Shown piece after piece: positions 62,301 through 64,000 of a DNA stretch of 64,000 nt. Where the stretch lies: assembly GCA_007844125.1 (NCBI GenBank), contig CM017561.1, positions 58,989,715 to 59,053,714 of the forward strand, written 5' to 3'. The stretch comes from Sinonovacula constricta (lineage: Eukaryota > Mollusca > Bivalvia > Cardiida > Solecurtidae). The translations under genes were made by a program, and so were the position numbers. The first letter of the stretch is position 1. The number at the start of each line of letters is the position of its first letter. Below the pieces are notes generated by a model that ran no database searches, was not told the DNA's origin, and saw only the letters and a program-made list of their open reading frames with translations.

Positions 62301-62767
62301 CTATGCTAAAATCATAAATCTACCGCAGCTTCTGCATTAAGTAAGGCTAGCAATGTTAATCGTGGTCAAAAATGAACATTTTACAATGAATAAACAAATT
62401 GAATGTAATGGAAAATTACCGTGTTGTATGCCACTATGATGTAAATTCTTTCCGAATATTCGAATATGATTCGAATACACGTTCCGAATATTCGAATATC
62501 GTTTTGGGATTTGATTTACATCCCTACTCAAAACCCATGGATCAAAATGTATATATATATATATAATATATATATTGAGCATTGGGATTGTTCAATGCTT
62601 GAAGCTGTGACAACAAATAATTCATAAACCAGTTATTTGAACTTTTAGGGAGTAAAATGAAATTATTAATAACTGAAAAATCCTGACTTAAATAGTCTTA
62701 CAGACAGATGAATTACCTTTCTAAGCTTATCAAGATTATGTTTGTCCAACTTCAGGGAAGGTGCCAT
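17221..62767 (-). CDS. CCDC66: CCDC66 (coiled-coil domain-containing protein 66), 22 coding exons
   Basis: In vertebrates CCDC66 is a microtubule-associated protein of centriolar satellites, centrosomes, spindle and primary cilia, and its loss causes retinal degeneration. Coding segments of 51, 43, 26, 280, 18, 184, 72, 585, 329, 116, 195, 73, 190, 88, 162, 145, 24, 21, 330, 1061, 87 and 81 nt sum to 4161 nt, or 1386 residues plus stop, with all junction phases agreeing. Landmarks are LTQEQLNAIL near residue 115; Asp/Arg/Lys-rich sequence at 201-420; two RHMTxAE motifs; coiled coil at about 735-850; FGTQT near 960; RPRWGYKNPNKK near 1075; and the C-terminus LYNPSLV...LSTLKQ-SLIQRQRELE, which parallels the vertebrate C-terminus. 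It is longer than the roughly 950-residue human protein because of the insert at 201-530. Confidence 0.9.
18130..18380. repeat. CCDC66: Short dispersed repeat in the last-but-one CCDC66 intron
   Basis: The gatcctgatcagccagct phrase and the ctggatctacac-tatctgcct end recur in decayed form near 53185-53250 (gatcctgatcagacagct) and near 51880-51960. This suggests a dispersed short repeat. No coding signal supports the + strand frame here. Confidence 0.35.
18400..18486 (-). CDS. CCDC66: CCDC66 coding exon 21
   Basis: An 87-nt phase 0-0 exon between tatgtttcag and AAACAG|GTATGC. It encodes NPLYNPSLVTDHPTSRQDQI and LVQLSTLKQ, parallel to vertebrate DPLLNPNMVKNRDRQQAIL and GLSELRQ. Confidence 0.93.
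18585..18800 (-). mobile_element. SINE family S2, decayed copy
   Basis: Shares the tail phrase acattgacacaattatgg and the downstream ggagaacc-like and accaggactcaaa blocks with the better copy at 42885-43130. The head is decayed. On the + strand it is preceded by a ttgtttgtttgttttt run, which is the complement of the SINE tail. Confidence 0.5.
18984..20044 (-). CDS. CCDC66: CCDC66 coding exon 20, largest exon
   Basis: Starts after tattcacag in phase 1 with DEVVELLNRSLRRDDSEVQI and ends GGDPK|GTTTTA in phase 0. It contains a His run, RPRWGYKNPNKK, a basic helix (QKRKQSEERRIKREQQLLAM), an RS-rich segment and FVPFTRTIDVLDP. It matches the vertebrate block RPDWNINKPPKRY...LVEKN and the later FIPYVRT. 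In-frame stops follow the donor in the intron. Confidence 0.92.
20045..23081 (-). other. CCDC66: CCDC66 intron 19
   Basis: Apart from R1 copy 2 (21825-22023) and a possible S2 fragment near 20310-20420 (tgtctgggtagaccca), the sequence is AT-rich with no supported exon. Confidence 0.5.
21825..22023 (-). repeat. CCDC66: Dispersed repeat R1, copy 2 (inverted, in a CCDC66 intron)
   Basis: The reverse complement follows the 7229-7420 copy block by block, from tctgaagccaaagtgagaga to ttaggtaatgcatata-like ends. It lies in the intron between the 23082-23411 and 18984-20044 exons. Confidence 0.6.
23082..23411 (-). CDS. CCDC66: CCDC66 coding exon 19
   Basis: Between acttattccag and GGATG|GTGTGT, phase 1-1. 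It encodes AKITPRTEHGGYSGMGGAV, a Gln/His-rich stretch, and FGTQTGKDNDSASSLDG, which parallels a short TGVQTDD element in vertebrates. Confidence 0.85.
24105..24376 (+). repeat. Dispersed repeat S3, copy A
   Basis: The segment reappears inverted at 31403-31625. Shared blocks include gtagttccacaa-ctagttgggcc, ggtgtcaagataat, catactatacacagtg, ggcagcactat, tggatacc-tctccagataac and ggtaaacccaataaac. It is probably a non-autonomous retroelement or MITE. Confidence 0.6.
24832..24852 (-). CDS. CCDC66: CCDC66 candidate coding exon 18, 21-nt microexon
   Basis: Between tctttttatgtag and GTATGT, symmetric phase 1-1, encoding (T)LHNSLW. The frame is kept whether it is used or skipped. Confidence 0.55.
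25782..25925 (-). CDS. CCDC66: Possible extra cassette exon of CCDC66
   Basis: A 144-nt segment, phase 1-1 compatible, lies between an AG at 25926-25927 and a GTAACC donor. It would encode MLHTRRERDIQKAKQQLDLQ, FWGLPKT, a Glu run and an Ala run. The text is protein-like, but the acceptor has a poor pyrimidine tract. The frame stays open past the donor into repeat-like DNA, and nothing equivalent is known to me in CCDC66. It is left out of the 1386-residue model. Confidence 0.25.
26370..27690. repeat. Degenerate mollusc-style dispersed repeat cluster
   Basis: Phrases of the type ttgctgagatatagcc-ggacag recur near 27175, 27307, 27487 and 27615, each after a cataactctt...aaaaatcat block. The block at 26370-26570 has a ggaagtttcatcaaaatt-like start and a tatggacagactgatggac end. 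The repeat ends in a GATA/GATG microsatellite at 27637-27671. An S2-like fragment lies inside, near 26850-26950. Confidence 0.45.
27637..27671 (+). repeat. GATA/GATG microsatellite
   Basis: Tandem gata units pass into gatg units at the end of the dispersed repeat cluster. Confidence 0.8.
28019..28042 (-). CDS. CCDC66: CCDC66 candidate coding exon 17, 24-nt microexon
   Basis: Between tttctttctttattag and GTAAGTGT, symmetric phase 1-1, encoding (E)LTGGLAK. Splice sites are strong on both sides and the position corresponds to the LIKNLG region of vertebrate CCDC66. Confidence 0.6.
28891..29767. mobile_element. Pogo/Tigger-like non-autonomous DNA transposon (MITE)
   Basis: The left end CAGTTGAACTTTGTTAT at 28891 pairs with the right end ATAACGAAGTTCAACCG finishing at 29767. 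These terminal inverted repeats resemble those of the Tc1/mariner-pogo group. The element is bounded by TA at 28889-28890 and 29768-29769, fitting a TA target duplication. No transposase ORF is present in the 877 bp. It lies in the intron between the 29926 and 28042 exons. Confidence 0.7.
29926..30070 (-). CDS. CCDC66: CCDC66 coding exon 16, end of coiled coil
   Basis: Starts after gattgcag with QQRQEQVNQLKVAMDEAQAR and ends HLEAGGHDTTKLREHLE at GAAG|GTAAGT, phase 0 to 1. The GHDTTKL part parallels vertebrate KGHDTSRL. The acceptor lacks a pyrimidine tract, because the intron there is a GAT-rich repeat. Confidence 0.9.
30071..30320. repeat. ATC/GAT-rich imperfect trinucleotide tract
   Basis: Repeats of atc, atcatt and atcatc with interruptions start directly at the intron side of the exon 16 acceptor. 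They replace the usual pyrimidine tract with GAT triplets on the coding strand. Confidence 0.75.
30536..30697 (-). CDS. CCDC66: CCDC66 coding exon 15, coiled coil
   Basis: Phase 0-0, between tctatctgtag and AAAGAG|GTTTGG. It encodes TAVREQVAEKEQLKRLERER and an uninterrupted Glu/Lys/Arg/Gln helix ending QYEMEQQKLRMKE, aligned with vertebrate QKQYEEDILKQKQKEE. Confidence 0.9.
31300..31770. repeat. Pair of direct repeats flanking S3 copy B
   Basis: The block from tattttagatttttgtaa through tcttgaaacacctgtcaact to acatacctatgttaccca is present at 31300-31393 and again at 31670-31770 in the same orientation. It is much longer than a target-site duplication, so a local duplication of about 370 bp is more likely. 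Confidence 0.55.
31403..31625 (-). repeat. Dispersed repeat S3, copy B (inverted relative to copy A)
   Basis: Runs from gggttatgtctgtttattgg to taagggagctatac. It is the reverse complement of 24105-24376 with divergence. It sits between two about 100-bp direct repeats (31300-31393 and 31670-31770). Confidence 0.6.
31818..31905 (-). CDS. CCDC66: CCDC66 coding exon 14
   Basis: Between tttaacag and CACCAG|GTATGT, phase 2 to 0. It encodes TFIRGQNAPIDPVTKKELES and QRQRYLEHQ, parallel to vertebrate NFLRSMTALLDPAQIEERDR with RRQKQLEHQ. This is a strong anchor. Confidence 0.9.
31970..32110 (+). mobile_element. Decayed tRNA-like SINE fragment
   Basis: The segment ggtagttagcacaatggac resembles a tRNA D-arm and A box, and agtttgaatccca resembles a B box, spaced as in tRNA-headed SINEs. 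The body is short and decayed. Confidence 0.4.
32725..32914 (-). CDS. CCDC66: CCDC66 coding exon 13
   Basis: Between tttcaacag and AATGC|GTAAGT, phase 1 to 2. It continues the helix as EKQINEKKMKDTKTEA and then a Pro-rich linker (TYRPAPFPEQPKDT). The donor is a perfect GTAAGT. Confidence 0.85.
33668..33740 (-). CDS. CCDC66: CCDC66 coding exon 12
   Basis: Between ttttgcag and TTTAG|GTTAGT, phase 0 to 1. It encodes NGISEVDRFQSAKERERKAW and LADL, which parallels the vertebrate block GERE...AKKAQWRKELDEQ. Confidence 0.85.
34316..34630 (+). mobile_element. tRNA-headed SINE (S1) next to CCDC66 exon 11
   Basis: The head at about 34320-34390 has an A box (TAGCTCAATTGGTA), an anticodon-arm-like middle, and a perfect B box stem (GGGTTCAAACCCC). 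The body (tagtggtttccctact...ggtgtcagtataatgg) is of the metazoan SINE type. It ends near 34630, 15 bp from the exon 11 donor at 34645. It is not a functional tRNA, as no proper acceptor stem forms. Confidence 0.7.
34645..34839 (-). CDS. CCDC66: CCDC66 coding exon 11
   Basis: A 195-nt phase 0-0 exon between gttaatgcag and TTTGGG|GTAGGA. It encodes DKIHNQPIIEEPDKHPPPQE, a KHKRSRSPP basic stretch and a final SSFVFG that leads into the next exon. A SINE insertion begins to decay only a few bases beyond its donor. Confidence 0.8.
35060..35747. repeat. 38-bp tandem satellite with an internal dyad, about 18 copies
   Basis: The unit reads approximately atcataaatacccactatg then ggtagttgataatgagaat. 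Most units carry the inverted repeat TACCCA-cta-TGGGTA. A variant (gtagctgatgatgtgaat) occurs twice, about 151 bp apart, implying a four-unit higher-order duplication. It is intronic in CCDC66. Confidence 0.9.
36115..39225 (+). repeat. 72-bp tandem satellite of tRNA-like SINE-head units, about 40 copies
   Basis: The period is 72 bp, about tRNA length. A typical unit has ggtggttagcggtcaaagca (D-arm/A-box-like), ttggaccaggtatcagccgc (anticodon-arm-like), tccagggttcgactcta (B-box-like, near GGTTCGANTCC) and gaacacctcat. The rightmost units are most diverged and pass into a SINE-like body (gcttgggcaagacttcatg) at 39230-39300. The minus strand is open in one frame over most of the array and would encode 24-residue repeats such as ESSPGAADTWSNALTANHRY. 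Confidence 0.9.
39226..39345 (+). mobile_element. SINE body adjoining the 72-bp array
   Basis: After the last head-like unit the sequence reads gcttgggcaagacttcatg...ttatctcaggtagttataa. This resembles the conserved body of invertebrate tRNA-SINEs and suggests the array arose by tandem amplification of the head of this element. Confidence 0.4.
39346..42129 (-). other. CCDC66: Left part of the intron upstream of exon 11
   Basis: AT-rich intronic DNA with no supported exon. A T-rich run near 41545-41570 gives rise to a spurious hydrophobic frame. Confidence 0.45.
42130..42245 (-). CDS. CCDC66: CCDC66 coding exon 10, DPWGRPGAGAP motif
   Basis: Between tttccag and AGACAG|GTGCGT, phase 1 to 0. 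It encodes VESVQMQKGGDFDPWGRPGA followed by GAPLRTRSGHVAADYKGRQ. The sequence is clearly coding by composition. The DPWGRPG motif is conserved-looking but has no assigned function here. Confidence 0.83.
42640..42884 (-). mobile_element. SINE family S2, head-truncated copy
   Basis: Shares gtctgggtagaaccac, gcaccacaggtcagct and the attattggtgga block with the next copy. The tRNA-like head is scrambled. Confidence 0.6.
42885..43130 (-). mobile_element. SINE family S2, best-preserved tRNA-headed copy
   Basis: On the - strand the head (from 43121 leftwards) has an A box TGGCCGAGCGG and a B box GGTTCAATTCC, with a Leu/Ser-type long variable region between them. The body contains the complement of ctgggtagaaccaatggcgc, and the tail is (TTTG)n-like on the + strand near 42885. 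This is the reference copy for the family in this window. Confidence 0.75.
43245..43573 (-). CDS. CCDC66: CCDC66 coding exon 9, second RHMT motif
   Basis: Starts after a weak tgatctag acceptor with KEEERIHQLNEKYGSPDR and ends at AAAGAG|GTAGGT in phase 1. It contains an RS/RP-rich segment (RRSRSPEIRSRTPEGSPEP) and ends VGLPRRHMTLAEKKRIEWER, a near repeat of the end of the preceding exon. Confidence 0.83.
43676..43990 (-). mobile_element. SINE family S2, copy with internal duplication
   Basis: The cttggtagaacctacagcac block and the tgggaagaatccccagtac block are two versions of the same S2 segment. They are followed by an acaagactcgaacac B-box complement and a decayed head. Confidence 0.55.
44713..45297 (-). 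CDS. CCDC66: CCDC66 coding exon 8, charged low-complexity region plus RHMT motif
   Basis: Phase 2 in and 2 out, between cattttatag and GAGAG|GTAAGT. It encodes alternating Asp/Glu and Arg/Lys/His runs (such as YDDDDDYDVDEVKERRKKK), then IGLPIDLSWRHMTKAERRR and LEMARQKLLDEEER. The compositional bias suggests disorder. The stretch is much expanded relative to vertebrate CCDC66. Confidence 0.85.
45298..48059 (-). other. CCDC66: Part of the CCDC66 intron between exons 7 and 8
   Basis: No exon supported. A short gggcataactctgtcaaaaa phrase near 46478 belongs to a common dispersed repeat also seen in the 26.4-27.7 kb cluster. Confidence 0.45.
48060..48300 (-). mobile_element. SINE family S2 copy
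   Basis: Contains tgtctgggtaaaaccagtg, acaccataggccagctgg and a decayed head complement (gcaacagtaaccactctg). It abuts the 27-bp satellite. Confidence 0.55.
48345..50862 (+). repeat. 27-bp tandem satellite, about 90 copies, with a 702-bp higher-order repeat
   Basis: The unit is approximately tcacattaatatttcagcc then catataag, with a second subfamily gcatttatatttcacccc on the right. The segment starting near 49190 is repeated from 49892 with few differences, an offset of 702 bp or 26 units. Because the period is nine codons, long frames open on both strands: 556 codons on + with ISPHISNIY-type repeats, and KYKCDLYGV-type repeats on -. These are treated as by-products. Confidence 0.92.
50870..51500 (-). 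other. CCDC66: Remainder of the intron between CCDC66 exons 7 and 8
   Basis: Intronic AT-rich DNA with no supported feature. Confidence 0.4.
51507..51578 (-). CDS. CCDC66: CCDC66 coding exon 7
   Basis: A 72-nt exon between tttaaacag and CGAAG|GTACAAG, symmetric phase 2-2. It encodes DYESYESDDSLRIEKK followed by SKTKHHR. Confidence 0.75.
52030..52230 (-). mobile_element. SINE family S2 copy
   Basis: Contains tgtctaggtagaactacc, the tagaagacctccccacatta block and an accaggacttgaaccc B-box complement. Confidence 0.55.
52740..52923 (-). CDS. CCDC66: CCDC66 coding exon 6
   Basis: Bounded by attttcag and CCTTC|GTAAGT, phase 1 in and phase 2 out. It encodes ADHDNKNEITIESPRRR, an acidic-basic mixed stretch (DYDDSDDDK), and SENNSIYSLLDNNTKTKAP. 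The sequence is polar and probably disordered. Confidence 0.8.
53614..54033 (+). CDS. Unrecognised 139-codon ORF inside a CCDC66 intron
   Basis: An ATG-initiated + strand frame, antisense to CCDC66, begins MNMKLLEQICQKTQNKNYSE and has balanced composition (QSELVLSDKGETVAK, IECMFLGKLYAPFYVNASL) unlike the low-complexity frames elsewhere. It ends LLVATILYIK at a stop. An open frame this long is unlikely by chance in such AT-rich DNA. No domain was recognised and no splice sites or promoter were seen. It could be a single-exon gene, a retroposed fragment or part of a mobile element. Confidence 0.35.
   Translation: MNMKLLEQICQKTQNKNYSELLCAIEQCQWNDSNKNESATVSSMSTSQSELVLSDKGETVAKTTPLTAIECMFLGKLYAPFYVNASLSTVMTSNQIIIHSHYKRLKGITDIFSQESTNVDTEQYKIVLPLLVATILYIK
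54040..55000 (-). other. CCDC66: CCDC66 intron between exons 5 and 6, right part
   Basis: No exon or recognisable repeat beyond a possible decayed SINE near 54545-54650 (agtgctacctttacactgcc, attatcctgacactggtcatg). Confidence 0.4.
55015..55032 (-). CDS. CCDC66: CCDC66 candidate coding exon 5, 18-nt microexon
   Basis: Eighteen bases lie between ttttttctcatag and GGTAATTG and encode (G)KPTNM. The segment is symmetric phase 1-1, so inclusion or skipping keeps the frame. It was recognised only by splice sites and phase. Confidence 0.5.
55520..55799 (-). CDS. CCDC66: CCDC66 coding exon 4, LTQEQLNAIL block
   Basis: Starts after tacatcaacag with FSYKKKEQRF and ends at ATAG|GTGAGC in phase 1. It carries a proline run (DEPPPPPKPAK) and the LTQEQLNAIL block, equivalent to vertebrate LTQDQLQQIL and one of the best anchors for the CCDC66 call. 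Confidence 0.88.
56223..56248 (-). CDS. CCDC66: CCDC66 coding exon 3, 26-nt microexon
   Basis: The 26-nt exon lies between attatttgcag and GGTATGTT and encodes (E)TVPKNDRK. It enters in phase 1 and leaves in phase 0, exactly as the neighbouring exons need. Its length is not a multiple of three, so skipping it would shift the frame. Confidence 0.6.
56249..59147 (-). other. CCDC66: CCDC66 intron between exons 2 and 3
   Basis: AT-rich with an inverted S2 copy (58310-58490) and an ATC/TTC-rich tract near 58990-59030. No additional exon could be supported. Confidence 0.45.
58310..58490 (+). mobile_element. SINE family S2 copy, opposite orientation
   Basis: The reverse complement carries tgtctgggtagaattaccca and the gtcatttaggtgatgtctatc-like tail, so the copy is inverted relative to the others. 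Confidence 0.5.
59148..59190 (-). CDS. CCDC66: CCDC66 coding exon 2, with a GC-AG donor
   Basis: Encodes LQNQGGKPGIFWEK. The open frame ends at GAAAAGG|GCAAGT, a good GC-type 5' splice site giving phase 1. Two acceptors exist. The one ending ttttttcag (exon from 59200) has the better tract, but it throws the frame into a stop when joined to exon 1. The one at 59190 (ttcaag) keeps phase 0. An unseen intermediate exon would be the alternative. Confidence 0.55.
59331..60475. repeat. Internal long inverted repeat within the hAT-like element
   Basis: Arms of about 240 bp at 59331-59580 (+) and 60222-60475 (-) read the same, starting gattaaccgaaatcggcgg and running through ttacaagtaaagatattaat to aacattgaaatcatg. 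They are separated by about 640 bp. The translated arms look alike in both directions, but this is a shared DNA repeat rather than a coding signal. Confidence 0.8.
61311..61591 (+). repeat. 140-bp tandem duplication inside the hAT-like element
   Basis: The block tgtgtattggtaactaaatg...gtacacttgagcgat occurs at 61311-61450 and again at 61451-61591, with a few substitutions and a one-base insertion. Confidence 0.9.
62044..62111 (+). repeat. AAT trinucleotide microsatellite
   Basis: Runs of aat/ata triplets with two small interruptions, inside the hAT-like element. Confidence 0.9.
62717..62767 (-). CDS. CCDC66: CCDC66 coding exon 1 (start codon)
   Basis: The ATG has a strong ACCATGG context three bases after a tttcag acceptor at 62771-62776. 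It encodes MAPSLKLDKHNLDKLRK and ends in phase 0 at AAAG|GTAATT. The short basic N-terminus resembles the vertebrate start (LKLE...LLDGK). Confidence 0.7.
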
Positions 62768-62810
62768 GGTCTGAAATTTCTATCATGCATACATTTTTTA
62801 CACACCCCAA

Positions 62811-62822
62811 TGCGCATGCGCA
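62811..62822. promoter_or_regulatory. CCDC66: Perfect palindromic NRF1-type site upstream of the CCDC66 ATG
   Basis: TGCGCATGCGCA is a full match to the nuclear respiratory factor 1 consensus and stands out in AT-rich DNA. It lies 44 bp upstream of the start codon on the coding strand and next to the 3' splice site. It could mark a proximal promoter used instead of the distal first exon. Confidence 0.5.
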
Positions 62823-62825
62823 AAA

Positions 62826-63395
62826 TTTGGATAGAAACATGAGCCTGTATATAGATGGGCCAAGATTTCCTTCTGGGCTTATATGTCTCAATGTTGTACA
62901 AGCACCATTTCTATACACGCATATATACTTTCAATAATATTTTATAAACCAGTCTATCTATCTATACATACATGCATGCAAGAACACACTCCCCCACTCC
63001 CAACTCCAGACACATACATTCATAATTTATTTAAATTAATACATTGTTATTTTAGAACACTATGGTGATATCCTTTGTATATGTAATAGATAGAAATATT
63101 GGCAGGAAAGAAACATTAGCCCATGTATAGACAGACTTAGATTTCCACTGGGTACATGTTTCTTTATGAAGTAAATAAAAAAAAGTATCCTGGGTATATA
63201 TCGCAGAAATAAACCATTTTCTATATGGCAGCCCCAGTATAAAGAGATTTAAATTTCTACCCAGACACACATTTCTATCCTAAGTAAATGAGTGATATCT
63301 TAGATATACAAGTAAATGGTACAGATAGCAAGACTGGTCCGGAAGAAACATCAACCCATGTATAGATGGACTTAATTTTCCAATCTGTTTTATAT
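62826..63395 (+). repeat. Three diverged copies of a short repeat upstream of the CCDC66 start exon
   Basis: The phrase gaaacat-agcccatgtataga-ggactnagatttcc occurs near 62833, 63108 and 63347, each followed by a ctgggtacatgttt-like or equivalent block. Spacing is about 240-275 bp. They are probably tandem remnants of one dispersed repeat. Confidence 0.45.
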
Positions 63396-63805
63396 TTTAA
63401 TTTTAGTGTAATATTTCCACAAATTTAAGATATTTAATAATTAATGGTTAAAAGTTGATACAGAAATATTGCTGTTAAGCTTCATTGAAAAACAACAATG
63501 AAAATTGGTTTTGAACTGTCACATTTAGGAATGATTTCCCAGATACGTAGTAATGCTGGCAAAATTGTGGCAATGTCAAGGTCTGAATACGTCTCGTTCA
63601 AGCTGTCATCCTGCTAGTAGGTCTTTGAGATCGTTCATAGGAAAATAAGACATGAGCAGACATATAATGGTGGGTGGGGATACCTTCTTACCCGTACTTA
63701 CATATTTATTCAGCAATAAATTCTAAATACATTTATCGGCGTAAATTTTCAGACCTCAATACATTTTCGCTTAAATTATCTAACATGAGAAATATTAATT
63801 CTTAC

Positions 63806-63890
63806 CTGTAATTCATTGTCATTGAAGTCATTACACATTTTCTGACAAATTTGACATTTGTTATTCCAATTGTTTGATCGTCGTCAGGAA
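63806..63890 (-). other. CCDC66: Candidate noncoding first exon of CCDC66
   Basis: A strong 5' splice site (TACAG|GTAAG) ends the exon at 63806, and a 3' splice site precedes the start-codon exon at 62770. The upstream boundary is not defined; 63890 is nominal. The exon contains several ATGs, including a 14-codon upstream frame that runs through the splice and overlaps the main ATG out of frame. Confidence 0.45.
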
Positions 63891-63904
63891 TTCAATATTT
63901 CACA

Positions 63905-63912
63905 CATGCGCA
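63905..63912. promoter_or_regulatory. CCDC66: NRF1-like half-site near the distal CCDC66 first exon
   Basis: CATGCGCA matches half of the NRF1 palindrome and lies about 100 bp upstream of the distal donor, where a promoter would be expected. On its own it is weak evidence. Confidence 0.3.
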
Positions 63913-64000
63913 AACATGTTTCCTATTCGCGGGAACCTGTACTGGAATCTCCTTAGTGAAGAGTTCCTAATCCGATTTGTTCCGAAAGAAATCGTGAAAA

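Larger units (their letters stand above)
59290..62526. mobile_element. hAT-like non-autonomous DNA transposon, 3.2 kb
   Basis: The ends are TAGGGATGTTAACGAATATT on the left and, inverted, TAGGGATGTAAATCAAATCC on the right. Both are followed inside by repeated GAATATTCGAATATTCG motifs. Eight bases flank each side: CTTAAAAC (59282-59289) and CTCAAAAC (62527-62534), a 7/8 match fitting an 8-bp hAT target duplication. No transposase-length ORF is present. It makes up most of the 3.5-kb intron between coding exons 1 and 2. Confidence 0.75.

Overview
This is a eukaryotic nuclear window: AT-rich, intron-rich, and full of short interspersed and tandem repeats. Gene content and repeat style (tRNA-headed SINEs, foldback MITEs, long intronic satellites) point to an invertebrate, most likely a bivalve mollusc. 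The taxon is an inference from style, not a demonstrated identity.

Two convergent protein-coding genes can be supported. On the + strand, a single coding exon at 3008-3925 encodes a 305-residue multi-pass membrane protein of the TMEM121/CECR6 family, preceded by a 3' splice site in its 5' UTR. On the - strand, a gene fills the window from about 63.8 kb to 17.2 kb and is recognised as CCDC66, a centriolar-satellite, centrosomal and ciliary microtubule-associated coiled-coil protein. I rebuilt 22 coding exons by matching splice sites and phases by hand. They total 4161 nt (1386 residues plus stop), and every junction is in frame. Four are microexons of 18, 26, 24 and 21 nt. The best-matched parts are the LTQEQLNAIL block near the N-terminus, the central coiled coil, the RPRWGY block and the extreme C-terminus.

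Layout: 0-2.3 kb MITE-like foldback copies and a GAT microsatellite; 2.9-4.9 kb the TMEM121-family gene; 5-17 kb gene-poor intergenic DNA with degraded repeats and one possible decayed coding remnant; 17.2-63.8 kb CCDC66.

The CCDC66 introns hold most of the unusual material. These are a pogo-like TA-flanked MITE (28.9-29.8 kb), a 38-bp satellite (35.1-35.7 kb), a 72-bp satellite whose units look like tRNA-derived SINE heads (36.1-39.2 kb), a 27-bp satellite with a 702-bp higher-order duplication (48.3-50.9 kb), many copies of a minus-strand tRNA-SINE family, an unexplained + strand 139-codon ORF (53.6-54.0 kb), and a 3.2-kb hAT-like element with an 8-bp target duplication that makes up nearly all of the first coding intron (59.3-62.5 kb). 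A perfect palindromic NRF1-type site lies just upstream of the CCDC66 start codon.

No rRNA, CRISPR, operon or prokaryotic features are present. All homology statements rest on recognition by eye; no search was run.
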